Below, one piece after another: positions 8,168-17,755 of a DNA stretch of 64,000 bases (the stretch's first letter is position 1; the number at the start of each line of letters is the position of its first letter). The translations under genes and the position numbers were made by a program. Below the pieces are notes generated by a model that was given only the letters and a program-made list of their open reading frames with translations, was not told the DNA's origin and made no database searches. Origin of the DNA: Halobacillus aidingensis (lineage in GTDB: Bacteria; Bacillota; Bacilli; Bacillales; Halobacillaceae); the NCBI RefSeq assembly GCF_900104185.1, contig NZ_FNIZ01000001.1, forward strand, positions 62,001 through 126,000, read 5' to 3'.

Positions 8168-9715
8168 GTGGAAGCGAATATTAGAAAGAGTCATTTTATT
8201 TACTGGGCCTCAGGCATTGTTTCCATATGCGGCATTATATTTGAAGTGTTATTTGGGGCGCTCGGATCGTACATTCTCGGTGATGGTGTAAAGCAGTACA
8301 CGTTGACGATCAGCTTGTTCCTTACCGGGATGGGGATTGGTGCGAGTATAAGTGAGAGAGTAATGAAACAATTGATCGTCACGTTCATTTGGATTGAATT
8401 CATGGTCGCACTAATCGGAGGCTTTTCAAGCTTCACGATGTTTGGTATGACGGCTTTTGCTCCTGCAGGTACAGATGCACTGTTTCTATATCTAGTAACA
8501 TTTACCATTGGGGCTCTGACCGGCCTTGAGCTGCCGATTCTTATTAGAAAAGCGAATGAGATAGGTGTGGAGCTCAACAGAAGTACGGCCAGGGTGTTGT
8601 TTTCTGATTATGCCGGTGGGTTGATTGGTGGTCTCCTTTTTGCTTTCTATCTCAGACCACAAATGGGTATGGTGAAAAGCGCCTTTTTTGTTGCTTGTAT
8701 TAATTTAGCTGTTGCTGTATTGGTCCTGTATTTATTCCGGTCTGAAATTAAGAGGTTCTCCGTTCATTTGACAGGGGCAATCATCATTGGAACTCTTCTT
8801 ATTGGTGGGCTGTTTTTCGGTGAAGAAATGGCCTTCTCTTTCGAACAGAAGCTATATAAAGATCCCATTATTCATATGGAAGAGAGTGTTTATCAACGGA
8901 TCGTACTTACAAAGGAGCAGGGAGATACACGTCTATTCTTAAACGGATCCTTGCAATTCAGTTCAACCGATGAACATCGGTATCATGAAACGCTTGTCCA
9001 CCCACCAGTCGCCTTTTCTGACAAACAAGACAATGTTCTTATCCTAGGTGGGGGAGATGGGATTGCGGCTAAGGAGTTATTAAAGTATCAGGAAATCAAA
9101 GAAATTACGCTCGTTGACCTTGATCCTGCTGTCACAAACCTTGCACGAACCAATTTTCATCTGCTGCAAGTAAATAAGGGAGCTCTAGATGATCCAAGGG
9201 TTAACGTATTAAATAAAGACGCGTTCAAGTTTTTAGAGGATGCGGATCAATTTTATGATGTAATTATTATCGACCTTCCTGATCCGAATAACGAAAGTCT
9301 GAACAAACTCTATACGCGGGAATTTTATTCTTTAGTGAGAAACCATTTATCACCTGGAGGGGCAGTGATGATCCAGGCAACAAGTCCGCTTTTTGCGACA
9401 GAAGTGTACTGGACGATTGATAAAACGGTGGCCTCCACAGGACTGTACACAGAAAATTTCCATGTGGATGTTCCGAGCTTCGGAAATTGGGGATTCATTA
9501 TGGCCGCAAGGGAACCGCTTGCGATCGAAGAGGTCGAATTTACTGTGGAAACTGAATTTCTGACAGAGGAAGTTTTTCAATCCATGACAGTGTTTGGAAA
9601 AGATGAAGATGGGGAAATCTTGAATGGAGAAGGCCAAGTGGTCAAGTTGGAACCCAATACCTTAATTAATCCACATCTCATTCAAAAGTATGAACAAGCT
9701 TGGCGAAACTATTGA
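8168..9715 (+). CDS. Membrane-fused spermidine synthase-like aminopropyltransferase
   Basis: Two-part protein of 515 residues. Residues 1 to about 215 form roughly seven membrane helices. Residues 235-515 are a spermidine/spermine synthase-type domain with the nucleotide site [17 protein letters not shown] (near 293), the acidic strand end TLVDLDP, and [22 protein letters not shown], equivalent to the D-x-x-DP catalytic region. The soluble SpeE reaction transfers aminopropyl from decarboxylated S-adenosylmethionine to putrescine; the substrate of membrane-fused forms is not established. The start is GTG with a weak GGAG. Closely follows the DUF350 gene and is probably part of the same stress cluster. 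Confidence 0.88.
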   Translation: MEANIRKSHFIYWASGIVSICGIIFEVLFGALGSYILGDGVKQYTLTISLFLTGMGIGASISERVMKQLIVTFIWIEFMVALIGGFSSFTMFGMTAFAPAGTDALFLYLVTFTIGALTGLELPILIRKANEIGVELNRSTARVLFSDYAGGLIGGLLFAFYLRPQMGMVKSAFFVACINLAVAVLVLYLFRSEIKRFSVHLTGAIIIGTLLIGGLFFGEEMAFSFEQKLYKDPIIHMEESVYQRIVLTKEQGDTRLFLNGSLQFSSTDEHRYHETLVHPPVAFSDKQDNVLILGGGDGIAAKELLKYQEIKEITLVDLDPAVTNLARTNFHLLQVNKGALDDPRVNVLNKDAFKFLEDADQFYDVIIIDLPDPNNESLNKLYTREFYSLVRNHLSPGGAVMIQATSPLFATEVYWTIDKTVASTGLYTENFHVDVPSFGNWGFIMAAREPLAIEEVEFTVETEFLTEEVFQSMTVFGKDEDGEILNGEGQVVKLEPNTLINPHLIQKYEQAWRNY

Positions 9716-9744
9716 ATCAGCAAAGTTTAAAAGGAGTGTTATGG

Positions 9745-10425
9745 ATGAAAGTTTCTTATCATGGTCATGCTGTTGTGAAAGTTGAAGCAAATGGAAAGAC
9801 GATTCTTTTTGATCCGTTCATTTCGGACAACGGGAATACAGATCTGGATGCTGACCAAGTAAAAGCAGATGTGATTTTGCTCACTCATGGTCACAACGAT
9901 CACGTTGGGGATACATTTGAGATTGCAAAAAGAAATGATGCACAAGTCATCGCTCCGTTCGAGTTAGCTACTTATCTTGGAAATAAAGGCCTGAACGCTC
10001 ATCCTATGTATATCGGTGGAGGTCATGAATTCGATTTTGGGCATGTGAAATTCACCCAAGCTTTTCATGGTTCTTCTTATCAGGAAGAGGATGGAACGAT
10101 CGTGTATACAGGGATGCCTACAGGAATTTTACTAACGATTGATGGAAAGACCATTTATCACGCCGGAGACACCGGTTTATTCTCTGATATGAAGATGATT
10201 GGGGAACGTAATGATATTGACCTTGCTTTCCTTCCTATTGGCGACAATTTCACAATGGGACCATCTGATGCGCTCGTCGCTGCTGAATGGCTCCAAGCGA
10301 AACAGGTCGTGCCTGTTCACTACAACACGTTTGATTTAATTGCTCAGGACGGGGATGCATTTGCTCAAGAAGTGAAACCAGGAAAAGGACATGCATTAAA
10401 GCCGGGAGAATCTATTGACCTCTAA
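9745..10425 (+). CDS. ytkL: UPF0173 metal-dependent hydrolase (metallo-beta-lactamase fold)
   Basis: Cytoplasmic metallo-beta-lactamase-fold protein of 226 residues, physiological substrate unknown. Metal ligands are visible: [10 protein letters not shown] (HxHxDH motif), the later His in FTQAFHGSS, Asp in YHAGDTGLF, and the C-terminal VVPVHYNTF. The start is the ATG 8 nt after AAGGAG; an in-frame ATG at 9700 would overlap the previous gene. Position before ytoI and nrnA matches B. subtilis ytkL. Length is normal for UPF0173. Confidence 0.93.
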   Translation: MKVSYHGHAVVKVEANGKTILFDPFISDNGNTDLDADQVKADVILLTHGHNDHVGDTFEIAKRNDAQVIAPFELATYLGNKGLNAHPMYIGGGHEFDFGHVKFTQAFHGSSYQEEDGTIVYTGMPTGILLTIDGKTIYHAGDTGLFSDMKMIGERNDIDLAFLPIGDNFTMGPSDALVAAEWLQAKQVVPVHYNTFDLIAQDGDAFAQEVKPGKGHALKPGESIDL

Positions 10426-10438
10426 GAATAAGAGACTC

Positions 10439-10478
10439 AAAGCCGTTTGTCTACTCAGGGACAAACGGCTTTTTTTCT
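10439..10478 (+). terminator. Terminator of ytkL
   Basis: Ten-base perfect stem (10441-10450 with 10461-10470), loop of 10, then seven T. Confidence 0.9.
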
Positions 10479-10573
10479 GAAACTTCAGGAAGAAATTGCG
10501 GATCATCTGTATCAACTGTATAATAACAATTAAAAGAAATTGGATTAGTACAGTTAGAAAGTTTGGTGGGCAT

Positions 10574-11887
10574 ATGGCAACAAAACACGAACAGATCCTG
10601 GAACACATTGAATCCCTTTCGGTCGGCAGCAAAATATCTGTCAGAAGAATAGCGAAAGCATTGAATGTCAGTGAAGGTACAGCCTACAGGGCAATCAAAG
10701 AAGCGGAGAACCAGGACCTTGTCAGCACGATGGAACGTGTCGGAACCATCAGAATTGAAAAGAAGAAAAAAGAGAACATAGAAAAATTGACGTTTGCTGA
10801 AATTGTGAATGTCGTCGATGGGCAAGTCCTTGGAGGACGCGAAGGTTTATATAAAACCCTAAGTAAATTCGTCATAGGTGCGATGAAGCTTGAAGCGATG
10901 ATGCGTTATACGGAAGCGGGTTCTCTTCTTATTGTAGGAAACCGGACAAATGCTCATGAGCTTGCAGTGAAAGAAGGGGCGGCTGTTTTAATTACAGGTG
11001 GATTCGATACGAGTGAAGCGGTTAAAAAGCTGGCTGATGAAAAGAAGCTTCCCGTCATTTCTACCAGTTATGATACATTTACAGTCGCAACGATGATCAA
11101 TAGAGCCATCTATGATCAATTAATTAAAAAAGAAATTGTACTTGTCGATGATATTTATACTTCTTATGAGGAATCAAAGTTCTTGCAATCATCGGATGCA
11201 GTTGCCAGGTGGCATGAATTTAACACAGCCACAGGGCATAGCCGCTATCCTGTCGTAGATCAGCAGAATCGTGTGGTTGGCATCGTCACTTCAAGAGATG
11301 TAATTGGAAAGGATAAAGAGACGCGGATTGAAAAAGTCATGACACGAAACCCGATGACCGTCCATGCCAAAACCTCCCTTGCGAACGCTGCCCATGTCAT
11401 GGTTTGGGAAGGGATTGAACTAATGCCCGTTGTCGATCCTTCCCATAAACTTCAAGGGATCATTTCCCGTCAGGATGTGTTGAAAGCACTGCAGCATATC
11501 CAAAGGCAGCCTCAGGTAGGCGAAACAATTGATGATCTTGCGACAAATCGCATGGAAGTCATCACAGAAGATGACTCAACACCTGTTTGGCAAACGAAAG
11601 TAACACCTCAAATGACGAATCCTCTTGGTACGATGTCCTATGGTGTTTTCATTTCGTTAATCACAGAAGCGTCGAGTCGATTATTAAGGAAGTATAAAAA
11701 AGGCGATCTTGTTGTTGAAAACATTTCTGTCTATTTCATTAAGCCCGTTCAAATCGAAAGTGATATAGAAGTGCGGCCTCAAATTCTTGAGGTCGGAAGG
11801 AAATTCGCAAAAGTAGACATTGAGGTTCACCATGAAAAATCTATCGTTGGAAAAGCTCTTCTAATGGCACAGCTCATTGATCGATAA
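10574..11887 (+). CDS. ytoI: YtoI: HTH-DRTGG-CBS-HotDog regulator-like protein
   Basis: Unusual four-domain protein of 437 residues: an N-terminal winged helix (about 1-70; VRRIAKALNVSEGTAYRAIKEAE is the recognition helix region), a DRTGG domain (about 75-180, VLITGGFDTSEAV), a CBS pair (about 190-310, with HSRYPVVDQQNRVVGIVTSRD and IELMPVVDPSHKLQGIISRQD) and a C-terminal thioesterase-like HotDog domain (about 330-437, GTMSYGVFISLITEASSRLL). This suggests a DNA-binding sensor of an adenylate and perhaps an acyl-CoA; the regulon is unknown. I chose the ATG at 10574, which gives the length of B. subtilis YtoI, rather than an upstream start adding 26 hydrophobic residues. The ribosome site is weak (GGTGGG). 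Confidence 0.92.
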   Translation: MATKHEQILEHIESLSVGSKISVRRIAKALNVSEGTAYRAIKEAENQDLVSTMERVGTIRIEKKKKENIEKLTFAEIVNVVDGQVLGGREGLYKTLSKFVIGAMKLEAMMRYTEAGSLLIVGNRTNAHELAVKEGAAVLITGGFDTSEAVKKLADEKKLPVISTSYDTFTVATMINRAIYDQLIKKEIVLVDDIYTSYEESKFLQSSDAVARWHEFNTATGHSRYPVVDQQNRVVGIVTSRDVIGKDKETRIEKVMTRNPMTVHAKTSLANAAHVMVWEGIELMPVVDPSHKLQGIISRQDVLKALQHIQRQPQVGETIDDLATNRMEVITEDDSTPVWQTKVTPQMTNPLGTMSYGVFISLITEASSRLLRKYKKGDLVVENISVYFIKPVQIESDIEVRPQILEVGRKFAKVDIEVHHEKSIVGKALLMAQLIDR

Positions 11888-11888
11888 A

Positions 11889-11917
11889 AAAAGTCGCTGA
11901 ACAACAGCGACTTTTTC
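11889..11917. terminator. Bidirectional terminator between ytoI and ytpI
   Basis: Perfect 9-bp stem (11891-11899 with 11905-11913), A-rich before and T-rich after, placed between convergent genes. Confidence 0.88.
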
Positions 11918-11925
11918 TTAGACAT

Positions 11926-12228
11926 TCATGATTGAGGGCTTGTGCGGTGCTTTTGAAATTCTGCCTGATAATGCTTGCTTGATTTCCATCCCAGCCGGGC
12001 TTGGAAAATACCGAAGGCAATGAATACGATACCTACAAAAAGTGAAAGTTTCGTTTGGTAGAATACATACTGGTTAATCCCAAAAAAGAAAATGAAACTT
12101 CCAAGGAATAGTTTGGATTTACTATTTAAGTATTCTTGAGTTAGAGGGTCATTGGAACGGACAATCATCACCTTGTAGTAGATATAAAGTACAAAAGAGA
12201 CTAATATAAGGATCGGAAAAATAATCAT
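11926..12228 (-). CDS. ytpI: YtpI-like small membrane protein
   Basis: Membrane protein of 100 residues with three hydrophobic segments (about 2-19, 40-56, 62-77), a charged loop SNDPLTQEYLNSKSK between the first two, and a basic C-terminus (SSKHYQAEFQKHRTSPQS). Family function unknown. Ribosome site AGGAG spaced 8 nt from the ATG. Identified by its position between ytoI and nrnA in inverse orientation, as in B. subtilis, and by the LGWKSSKHYQ-type ending. Confidence 0.85.
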   Translation of the reverse strand: MIIFPILILVSFVLYIYYKVMIVRSNDPLTQEYLNSKSKLFLGSFIFFFGINQYVFYQTKLSLFVGIVFIAFGIFQARLGWKSSKHYQAEFQKHRTSPQS

Positions 12229-12347
12229 TTGATCGACTCCTGCGTTTAAATTTCCCTTTTATTGTAGCTTGTTTCTTCGGAAAAGGCTACCTGTACGGAG
12301 AATTCTATAATTAAATGACACGGAAAGCAAAAGAGGAGGACTTTTTT

Positions 12348-13307
12348 ATGAGTAAGCAAGCCATTATGAAAGCTATCAAGGATCACGAAGTTATCATCAT
12401 CCATCGTCATGTCCGTCCAGACCCGGATGCCTATGGATCGCAGGCTGGTTTAGCTACATTGATTCAAGCCACTTTTCCACAAAAACAAGTATGGATCACC
12501 GGCACAGCGGAACCCTCTCTGGAGTTCCTTACTATGATGGATGAGGTGCCTGATGAAGTTTTTAAAGGAGCTCTTACAATCGTGTGTGATACTGCAAACC
12601 AGGCTCGTATCGATGATCAGCGTTATGATCAGGGAGACCTTTTAATAAAAATCGATCATCACCCAGAAGTAGATGCTTATGGAGATATCCAATGGGTGGA
12701 TACAACAGCAAGCTCCACTTCAGAAATGATCTATCAATTGTACTCTGAGTTTGCAGAGGAAGGATTGGTCCTTACTGATGAGGCAGCTCGACTTCTATAT
12801 GCAGGGATTGTCGGGGATACAGGGAGGTTCCTTTTTCCGAGTACGACGAAACAGACGCTGTCTTACGCAGCTAACCTTGTGAATTTTGAGTTCGATCGAC
12901 CAGCGTTATATAACGAAATGTATAAGACTCCTGTTCATGTCGCCAAGCTGAAAGGATATGTTTTACAAAATTTCACCGTTAATGAAGCTGGGTATTCAAC
13001 CATCCGTCTCGATCGTAAAACGTTGGATGAGTTTAACGTTTCTCCTTCGGAAACGAGTCAGCTCGTAGGTTTGCTAGGAGACGTAGAAGGAATGCTTGCG
13101 TGGGCATTTTTCGTGGAAGAAGAAGATACCATCCGTGTTCGTTTACGCTCAAAAGGGCCGGTGATAAATGGGATCGCAGCCAACCATAATGGAGGAGGGC
13201 ACCCGATGGCCTCAGGCGCTTCTGCTTCTTCATGGGATGAAACCGATGAAATTGCAAAAGAACTTGAAGCGGTATGTCTGAAGTATAAGAATGAGCAGGC
13301 GGAATAA
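12348..13307 (+). CDS. nrnA: NrnA: oligoribonuclease / pAp phosphatase (DHH-DHHA1)
   Basis: Degrades 2-5 nt RNA oligomers and dephosphorylates 3',5'-pAp in the cytoplasm. The 319-residue protein shows the DHH phosphoesterase motifs in order: HRHVRPDPDAYGSQAG, VCDTANQARI, KIDHHPEVDAYGD, and GIVGDTGRF. The C-terminal DHHA1 domain has the substrate-binding GGGHPMASGA. The start is the ATG after GAGGAGG; the frame extends to an ATG at 12315 but without a ribosome site. Length and position match B. subtilis NrnA (YtqI). Confidence 0.96.
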   Translation: MSKQAIMKAIKDHEVIIIHRHVRPDPDAYGSQAGLATLIQATFPQKQVWITGTAEPSLEFLTMMDEVPDEVFKGALTIVCDTANQARIDDQRYDQGDLLIKIDHHPEVDAYGDIQWVDTTASSTSEMIYQLYSEFAEEGLVLTDEAARLLYAGIVGDTGRFLFPSTTKQTLSYAANLVNFEFDRPALYNEMYKTPVHVAKLKGYVLQNFTVNEAGYSTIRLDRKTLDEFNVSPSETSQLVGLLGDVEGMLAWAFFVEEEDTIRVRLRSKGPVINGIAANHNGGGHPMASGASASSWDETDEIAKELEAVCLKYKNEQAE

Positions 13308-13322
13308 GCCTGCTCAGATTCC
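13292..13322 (+). terminator. Hairpin at the end of nrnA
   Basis: Perfect 9-bp stem (13292-13300 with 13308-13316) that includes the nrnA stop codon. The T run is short on both strands, so termination strength is uncertain. Confidence 0.55.
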
Positions 13323-13819
13323 TATCGTTTTAATTTAATTTCGAGATGCAAATTCATGGTTTCAGAGACAATTAATCTCGTCACTTTCAACTCATAAGTG
13401 AAATCATCGACGACATAGTTTTTATTTTCAATCGTCGAGATGATGAGATCCACTTGATCAGCAACGATGGAGACATCCTTACCGGATACCGTCACCAGTT
13501 GATCTTTGACCAAAGCATCAAGCTGGTGCTGGGTCAACAGGTCGATCTCAAGTTTTTTTGCATTTGTAAACACCACGCTTATTTCTTTGACACTCATGGG
13601 CGTGCCTTCTGATCCTTGATCCTGATTGTTTAGGAGTGTTTCATATTTAGCTTCCCATTCACTTAGTCGGGCTGTCATTTCTATATGTTCTTCTGTGTAT
13701 TTTTGCTGCAGTTGGCCATGAACGTAAATGAAAAAGGCATAACCAATAATCGCTCCTAAAACAAGACCCGCAAAAAAACGTCTCCATTCCTTGTTTTTAT
13801 GGTAGGCTGGAAAGTGCAT
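13322..13819 (-). CDS. ytrI: Sporulation membrane protein YtrI
   Basis: Protein of 165 residues with one membrane helix near the N-terminus (about 15-33, FFAGLVLGAIIGYAFFIYV), a coiled coil (about 38-62) and a C-terminal outside domain of mixed beta strands. In B. subtilis ytrI is a SigE-dependent mother-cell gene needed for full spore formation. Its start codon overlaps the ytrH stop by one base (TAATG), which indicates translational coupling. No clear SigE promoter was found upstream of the pair. Confidence 0.88.
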   Translation of the reverse strand: MHFPAYHKNKEWRRFFAGLVLGAIIGYAFFIYVHGQLQQKYTEEHIEMTARLSEWEAKYETLLNNQDQGSEGTPMSVKEISVVFTNAKKLEIDLLTQHQLDALVKDQLVTVSGKDVSIVADQVDLIISTIENKNYVVDDFTYELKVTRLIVSETMNLHLEIKLKR

Positions 13820-14151
13820 TACGTCACCTCATCACCCAGTAACCATTCAAAAAGAAGCAGTGCTGTTTTCACTCCACCCATGGCGGCGATAATGATCATC
13901 ACTTGCTTGAAGATATCAAACGTGGAACCATCAAAGATTCCTTTTTCGAAATTGCTTATGGCATCAAATGTTCCGCCGATGGCTGCTACAATGGCCCAAA
14001 TCCTCAAGCCTTTTGCTATCCGAAACATGGATGTCAAAGCGGCTTCCCCTGTTAATAAACTTCCTATACTTCCGATAATGGTTCCACCAACGATGACTCC
14101 GAACGCGATAAAGAAGCATTGAATCATGGATATGACTAAACGATCTTCCAT
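13819..14151 (-). CDS. ytrH: Sporulation membrane protein YtrH
   Basis: Small membrane protein of 110 residues with about three hydrophobic helices (SMIQCFFIAFGVIVGGTIIG, LRIWAIVAAIGGTFDAI, FDIFKQVMIIIAAMGG) linked by Gly-rich loops, as in YtrH of B. subtilis, a SigE-controlled sporulation protein. GAGGG lies next to the ATG. First gene of a two-gene unit with ytrI, transcribed divergently from dnaE. Confidence 0.9.
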   Translation of the reverse strand: MEDRLVISMIQCFFIAFGVIVGGTIIGSIGSLLTGEAALTSMFRIAKGLRIWAIVAAIGGTFDAISNFEKGIFDGSTFDIFKQVMIIIAAMGGVKTALLLFEWLLGDEVT

Positions 14152-14229
14152 CTTGTCCCTCTTTTCGCTGTCTGAAAATAGTCTCTTACCTAACCATTAT
14201 TCTTTAAATCCTCTCTTTATGCAGAAGGC

Positions 14230-14258
14230 TTTCATCCAATCCCCAGAGTAGCTATAAT
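14230..14258 (+). promoter_or_regulatory. Probable dnaE promoter
   Basis: TATAAT at 14253-14258 with a 4/6 -35 (TTTCAT) at 17 bp spacing. The leader to the dnaE start is short (about 17 bp). Confidence 0.5.
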
Positions 14259-14281
14259 TTACATGAAAGAAGGTGTTCGAA

Positions 14282-17200
14282 ATGACGTTTACCCATTTGA
14301 ATGTGCAATCAGGTTATAGCTTGATGAACAGTACGATTAAAATCAAGGACCTTGTACGAACAGCCAAAGAATCTGGATTTGGTGCTGTTGCCCTTACTGA
14401 TCAGGATACGATGAGCGGAGCGGTCTCTTTTTATGAGGAATGTAGGAACGAAGGAATAAAGCCAATCATTGGTCTGAAGACCACTGTCATTGATCAAACA
14501 CTCTCCTTTCCGATGATTTTGTTGGCGGAAACAACCGGGGGTTACCACAACCTGCTTGAAATAAGTACAATCGTTCAAACAGAAAAGGAAAACATAACAC
14601 TTGAGCAATTGGCTATGTACAAAGAAGGTTTGATTTTTATCCAAATGACTTCAAGTTCTCCGTGGGCCGAGTCGATCGCTAATCGTATGACTGACAAAAT
14701 AGAGACATCTAGAGAGCGCTGGGTGAATCTATTAGGAATGAATCGTTTATACCTGAGTATCCAGGATCGCGACCTCCATTCGGAACGCCAATTACATACA
14801 CCTTTAAGAGAATGGGTGAGTAGGAACGGACTGAAGGTTGTGGCCATTGGAGATGTCCGTTATTTGGATCGAGGCGAGGCGGATGCTTTCCAATGTTTAC
14901 GCGCGATTGATGAAGGGGGACGTTACAGCCCTGAAAACAATGATCATCATTACTATCTTAAGTCTCAAGAAGAAATGGAGCGTTTTTTTGGAGAATGGTG
15001 GCCGGAATCACTTGTAGCAACAGAGGAAATTGTGAATGCCTGCCAGGTAGATTTGGAATTGGACAGACAATTGCTCCCTACTTATCCTTCCCCAGAAAAT
15101 AAAAGCTCGGATGACTACTTACGACAGCTTTGTGAATCATCATTGCCTGACAAATACGACACAAAGAGTCGTCAACAAGCTGTGGAGAGACTAAATCATG
15201 AATTATCTATCATCGCATCTATGGGTTTCAGCGATTATTTCTTAATTGTTTGGGATTTTATCAGTTATGCGAGGGAAAACGGCATCCACGCCGGGCCAGG
15301 GCGTGGGTCTGCCGCCGGATCCATCGTCTCATATTTGCTGGGAATCACTCAGGTCGATCCGTTGGAGTATCATTTGTTATTCGAACGATTTCTCAATCCC
15401 GAAAGAATTACAATGCCGGATATAGATATTGACTTTCCGGACCATCGTAGGGACGAAGTGATTTCCTATGTAGCTGAGAAATATGGAAGTAAACATGTGG
15501 CTCAGATTTGTACATTTGGTACGTTTGCTGCCAGGAGTGTCTTGAGAGAGTTGTTCAAGGTGTTGAAAATAGATGAAAGTGATGCTTCCTTTATTCTTCA
15601 TCAGATTCCTAAAACATCCGCTTCATCACTCGTGGATGTTGTGAAAAAATCGGAGGAGCTGAAAGAGTACATCAGAAATTCCGATCGTTTAAAGCTGTTG
15701 TTCCGAGTAGCAACGAAGCTAGAAGGGCTTCCGCGACATGTATCGACCCATGCGGCAGGAGTCGTATTAAGTGAAGAACCACTTGTGAGGTATACGGCGC
15801 TTTTGAAAAGCCAAGGCCCTGTTTCATTAACCCAATATGCCATGGGAGACCTTGAAAAAGTGGGACTTCTTAAAATTGATCTTCTCGGCCTTCGGAATCT
15901 CTCTTTCCTTGAAAGAATGGAACGGAAAGTGAAACGATATCGTCAAAAGGACTTTTCAATCGGTCATATTCCGCTAAATGACGATCGAACATTTGATCTT
16001 TTGAAAGAAGGAAGAACAAATGGGGTCTTCCAACTGGAGTCTCAAGGAATGAAAAATGTGCTGCATCGTTTAAAGCCGAGTCATTTTGAAGATGTTGTAG
16101 CTGTTAACGCTCTTTACAGACCAGGACCGATGGAATACATCCCGTTGTACATTGATAGGAAGCACGGAAGGAAAAATATTGAATATCCGCATCCAGACTT
16201 GAAGCCAATTCTTGCCCACACGTTCGGGGTATTGGTTTACCAAGAGCAAATCATGGAAGTCGCTCGTCATGTGGCGGGCTATTCATTAGGAGAAGCCGAT
16301 CTATTAAGGCGAGCGGTGAGTAAAAAGCAAGCAAACGTTTTAGAAGAGGAACGGATGAGGTTCGTCCAAGGGTGTAAGGCGAAAGGCTATGATGAAACGA
16401 TTGCTCACCAGTTGTTCGATTGGATTGTTAAATTCTCCAATTATGGATTTAACAGAAGCCATGCGGTCGCCTATAGCTTGATTTCATACAGATTAGCGTA
16501 CATGAAAGCTCATTATCCTTCTTACTTTATGGCAGAGTTGATGAATGCTCATCTTGGAGATCATGAAAAGATGACGATGTATATTCGTGAAGCCAGAGAT
16601 ATGAACGTAAAAGTTAAAGCTCCATCTGTGAATAGAAGCCAAGCACTGAACCATGATGACTCAGGGGAAATCAGGATTGGAATGACGGCTGTCAAAGGGG
16701 TCGGCTACCAGGCCGCCCAAGCGATCATGGAAGAGAGAATGAAAGGACCTTTTCGGAATCTCAACGATTTTTGTTTACGTGTTGACGGGAAGGTTGTTAC
16801 AAGAAAAGTTATAGAATCCCTGGTTCTTGCGGGCGCATTCGACGATCTGCACCAGAATAGAGCGAGTGTTCTTGCGAGTATCGATCAAGCTTTAGAGCAG
16901 GGGGAACTTTTTAAGGAGTTCCAAGACCAACCGGGATTCTTCGGCAATGAGTTAGATATGGAAATGGTGGAAGTGGATCCATTCCCCCCTTTGAAGCGTT
17001 TGTCGATGGAAAAAGAGGTGTTGGGCACTTACATGTCTCAACATCCATTGGGCCACCAACGGAAAGACCTCGAGGTGAAGGGGATACTTCCAATTCGAGA
17101 GGCTCACCGTTCTACTAAGAAACAAGTGGAGGTTGCCGTGGTTATTGATGGTCTCCGTGAAATACGTACGAAACGAGGCGATCCTATGGCGTTTTTGACC

Positions 17201-17635
17201 ATTAGTGATGAAACCGCTGAGATGGATGCCGTCCTTTTTCCGGAAACTTATCGGAATATAAAAGTTTGGCTGAAAGAACAGATGCTTGTGCACTTGAAGG
17301 GGAAAGTTGATGAAAGAAAAGGACAGAAACAATTGATCATTAACCATGCTGAGCCTTTAGGTATAGATGAATATCCAGCTGATAAAAAACAACGGCTTTT
17401 TATTAAGGTGACGGAAGAACATGAACACTATTCCATTGAAAAATTGAAAAAGCTTGCTGAATATTTCCCGGGGAATACACCAATCTTCATTTTTCGATCT
17501 GAAGATCGAGTGACTTATAAACTGGATGAAACCTATTGTCTTGAAGTGAATGATGTATCGATGGGTAAATTGAATGAATTTTTCGGAGAGTCATCCGTAG
17601 CCGTCAGACCTTTGAAAGATGGAGCAGGGCATTAA
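14282..17635 (+). CDS. dnaE: DNA polymerase III alpha subunit DnaE
   Basis: Replicative polymerase that, in Bacillus, extends RNA primers on the lagging strand before handing over to PolC. The 1117 residues begin with a PHP domain whose metal-site motif is degenerate (HLNVQSGYSLMNS). The polymerase core has HAGPGRGSAAGS (near 340), the two catalytic aspartates in PDIDIDF (near 380) and the third Asp in LKIDLLGLRNL (near 533). A helix-hairpin-helix region and an OB fold (VAVVIDGLREIRTKRGDPMAFLTISDET) follow, with no separate exonuclease. I chose the ATG at 14282 because it matches the B. subtilis N-terminus; a GTG nine bases upstream is in frame. Confidence 0.97.
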   Translation: MTFTHLNVQSGYSLMNSTIKIKDLVRTAKESGFGAVALTDQDTMSGAVSFYEECRNEGIKPIIGLKTTVIDQTLSFPMILLAETTGGYHNLLEISTIVQTEKENITLEQLAMYKEGLIFIQMTSSSPWAESIANRMTDKIETSRERWVNLLGMNRLYLSIQDRDLHSERQLHTPLREWVSRNGLKVVAIGDVRYLDRGEADAFQCLRAIDEGGRYSPENNDHHYYLKSQEEMERFFGEWWPESLVATEEIVNACQVDLELDRQLLPTYPSPENKSSDDYLRQLCESSLPDKYDTKSRQQAVERLNHELSIIASMGFSDYFLIVWDFISYARENGIHAGPGRGSAAGSIVSYLLGITQVDPLEYHLLFERFLNPERITMPDIDIDFPDHRRDEVISYVAEKYGSKHVAQICTFGTFAARSVLRELFKVLKIDESDASFILHQIPKTSASSLVDVVKKSEELKEYIRNSDRLKLLFRVATKLEGLPRHVSTHAAGVVLSEEPLVRYTALLKSQGPVSLTQYAMGDLEKVGLLKIDLLGLRNLSFLERMERKVKRYRQKDFSIGHIPLNDDRTFDLLKEGRTNGVFQLESQGMKNVLHRLKPSHFEDVVAVNALYRPGPMEYIPLYIDRKHGRKNIEYPHPDLKPILAHTFGVLVYQEQIMEVARHVAGYSLGEADLLRRAVSKKQANVLEEERMRFVQGCKAKGYDETIAHQLFDWIVKFSNYGFNRSHAVAYSLISYRLAYMKAHYPSYFMAELMNAHLGDHEKMTMYIREARDMNVKVKAPSVNRSQALNHDDSGEIRIGMTAVKGVGYQAAQAIMEERMKGPFRNLNDFCLRVDGKVVTRKVIESLVLAGAFDDLHQNRASVLASIDQALEQGELFKEFQDQPGFFGNELDMEMVEVDPFPPLKRLSMEKEVLGTYMSQHPLGHQRKDLEVKGILPIREAHRSTKKQVEVAVVIDGLREIRTKRGDPMAFLTISDETAEMDAVLFPETYRNIKVWLKEQMLVHLKGKVDERKGQKQLIINHAEPLGIDEYPADKKQRLFIKVTEEHEHYSIEKLKKLAEYFPGNTPIFIFRSEDRVTYKLDETYCLEVNDVSMGKLNEFFGESSVAVRPLKDGAGH

Positions 17636-17661
17636 AAGCTCAGCCCGGATTTTTGTATTTC

Positions 17662-17689
17662 TTTACACGCTATATTCATCTGTTATAAT
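17662..17689 (+). promoter_or_regulatory. SigA promoter of ytsJ
   Basis: TTTACA (17662-17667), 16-bp spacer, then TATAAT (17684-17689) with a TG one base before it (extended -10). The start point is expected near 17696. Confidence 0.8.
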
Positions 17690-17700
17690 TAAGAGGTTAA

Positions 17701-17717
17701 TGGTGGTCAGACCACCA
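17701..17717 (+). promoter_or_regulatory. FadR-type (GntR family) operator at the ytsJ promoter
   Basis: Perfect inverted repeat TGGTGGTC-A-GACCACCA, containing TGGTCAGACCA, which is the form used by FadR-subfamily regulators such as LldR and LutR. It lies just after the predicted start point, a roadblock or promoter-exclusion position. The only such regulator in the window is encoded directly after ytsJ. Confidence 0.75.
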
Positions 17718-17755
17718 GGGTCGGTTCACTATAAGTTTAAAAGGAGAGTGTCGTC

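Noticed and set aside
14152-14230. SigE promoter for ytrH-ytrI
   Set aside because: Expected from B. subtilis, but no convincing -35/-10 pair could be read on the minus strand.
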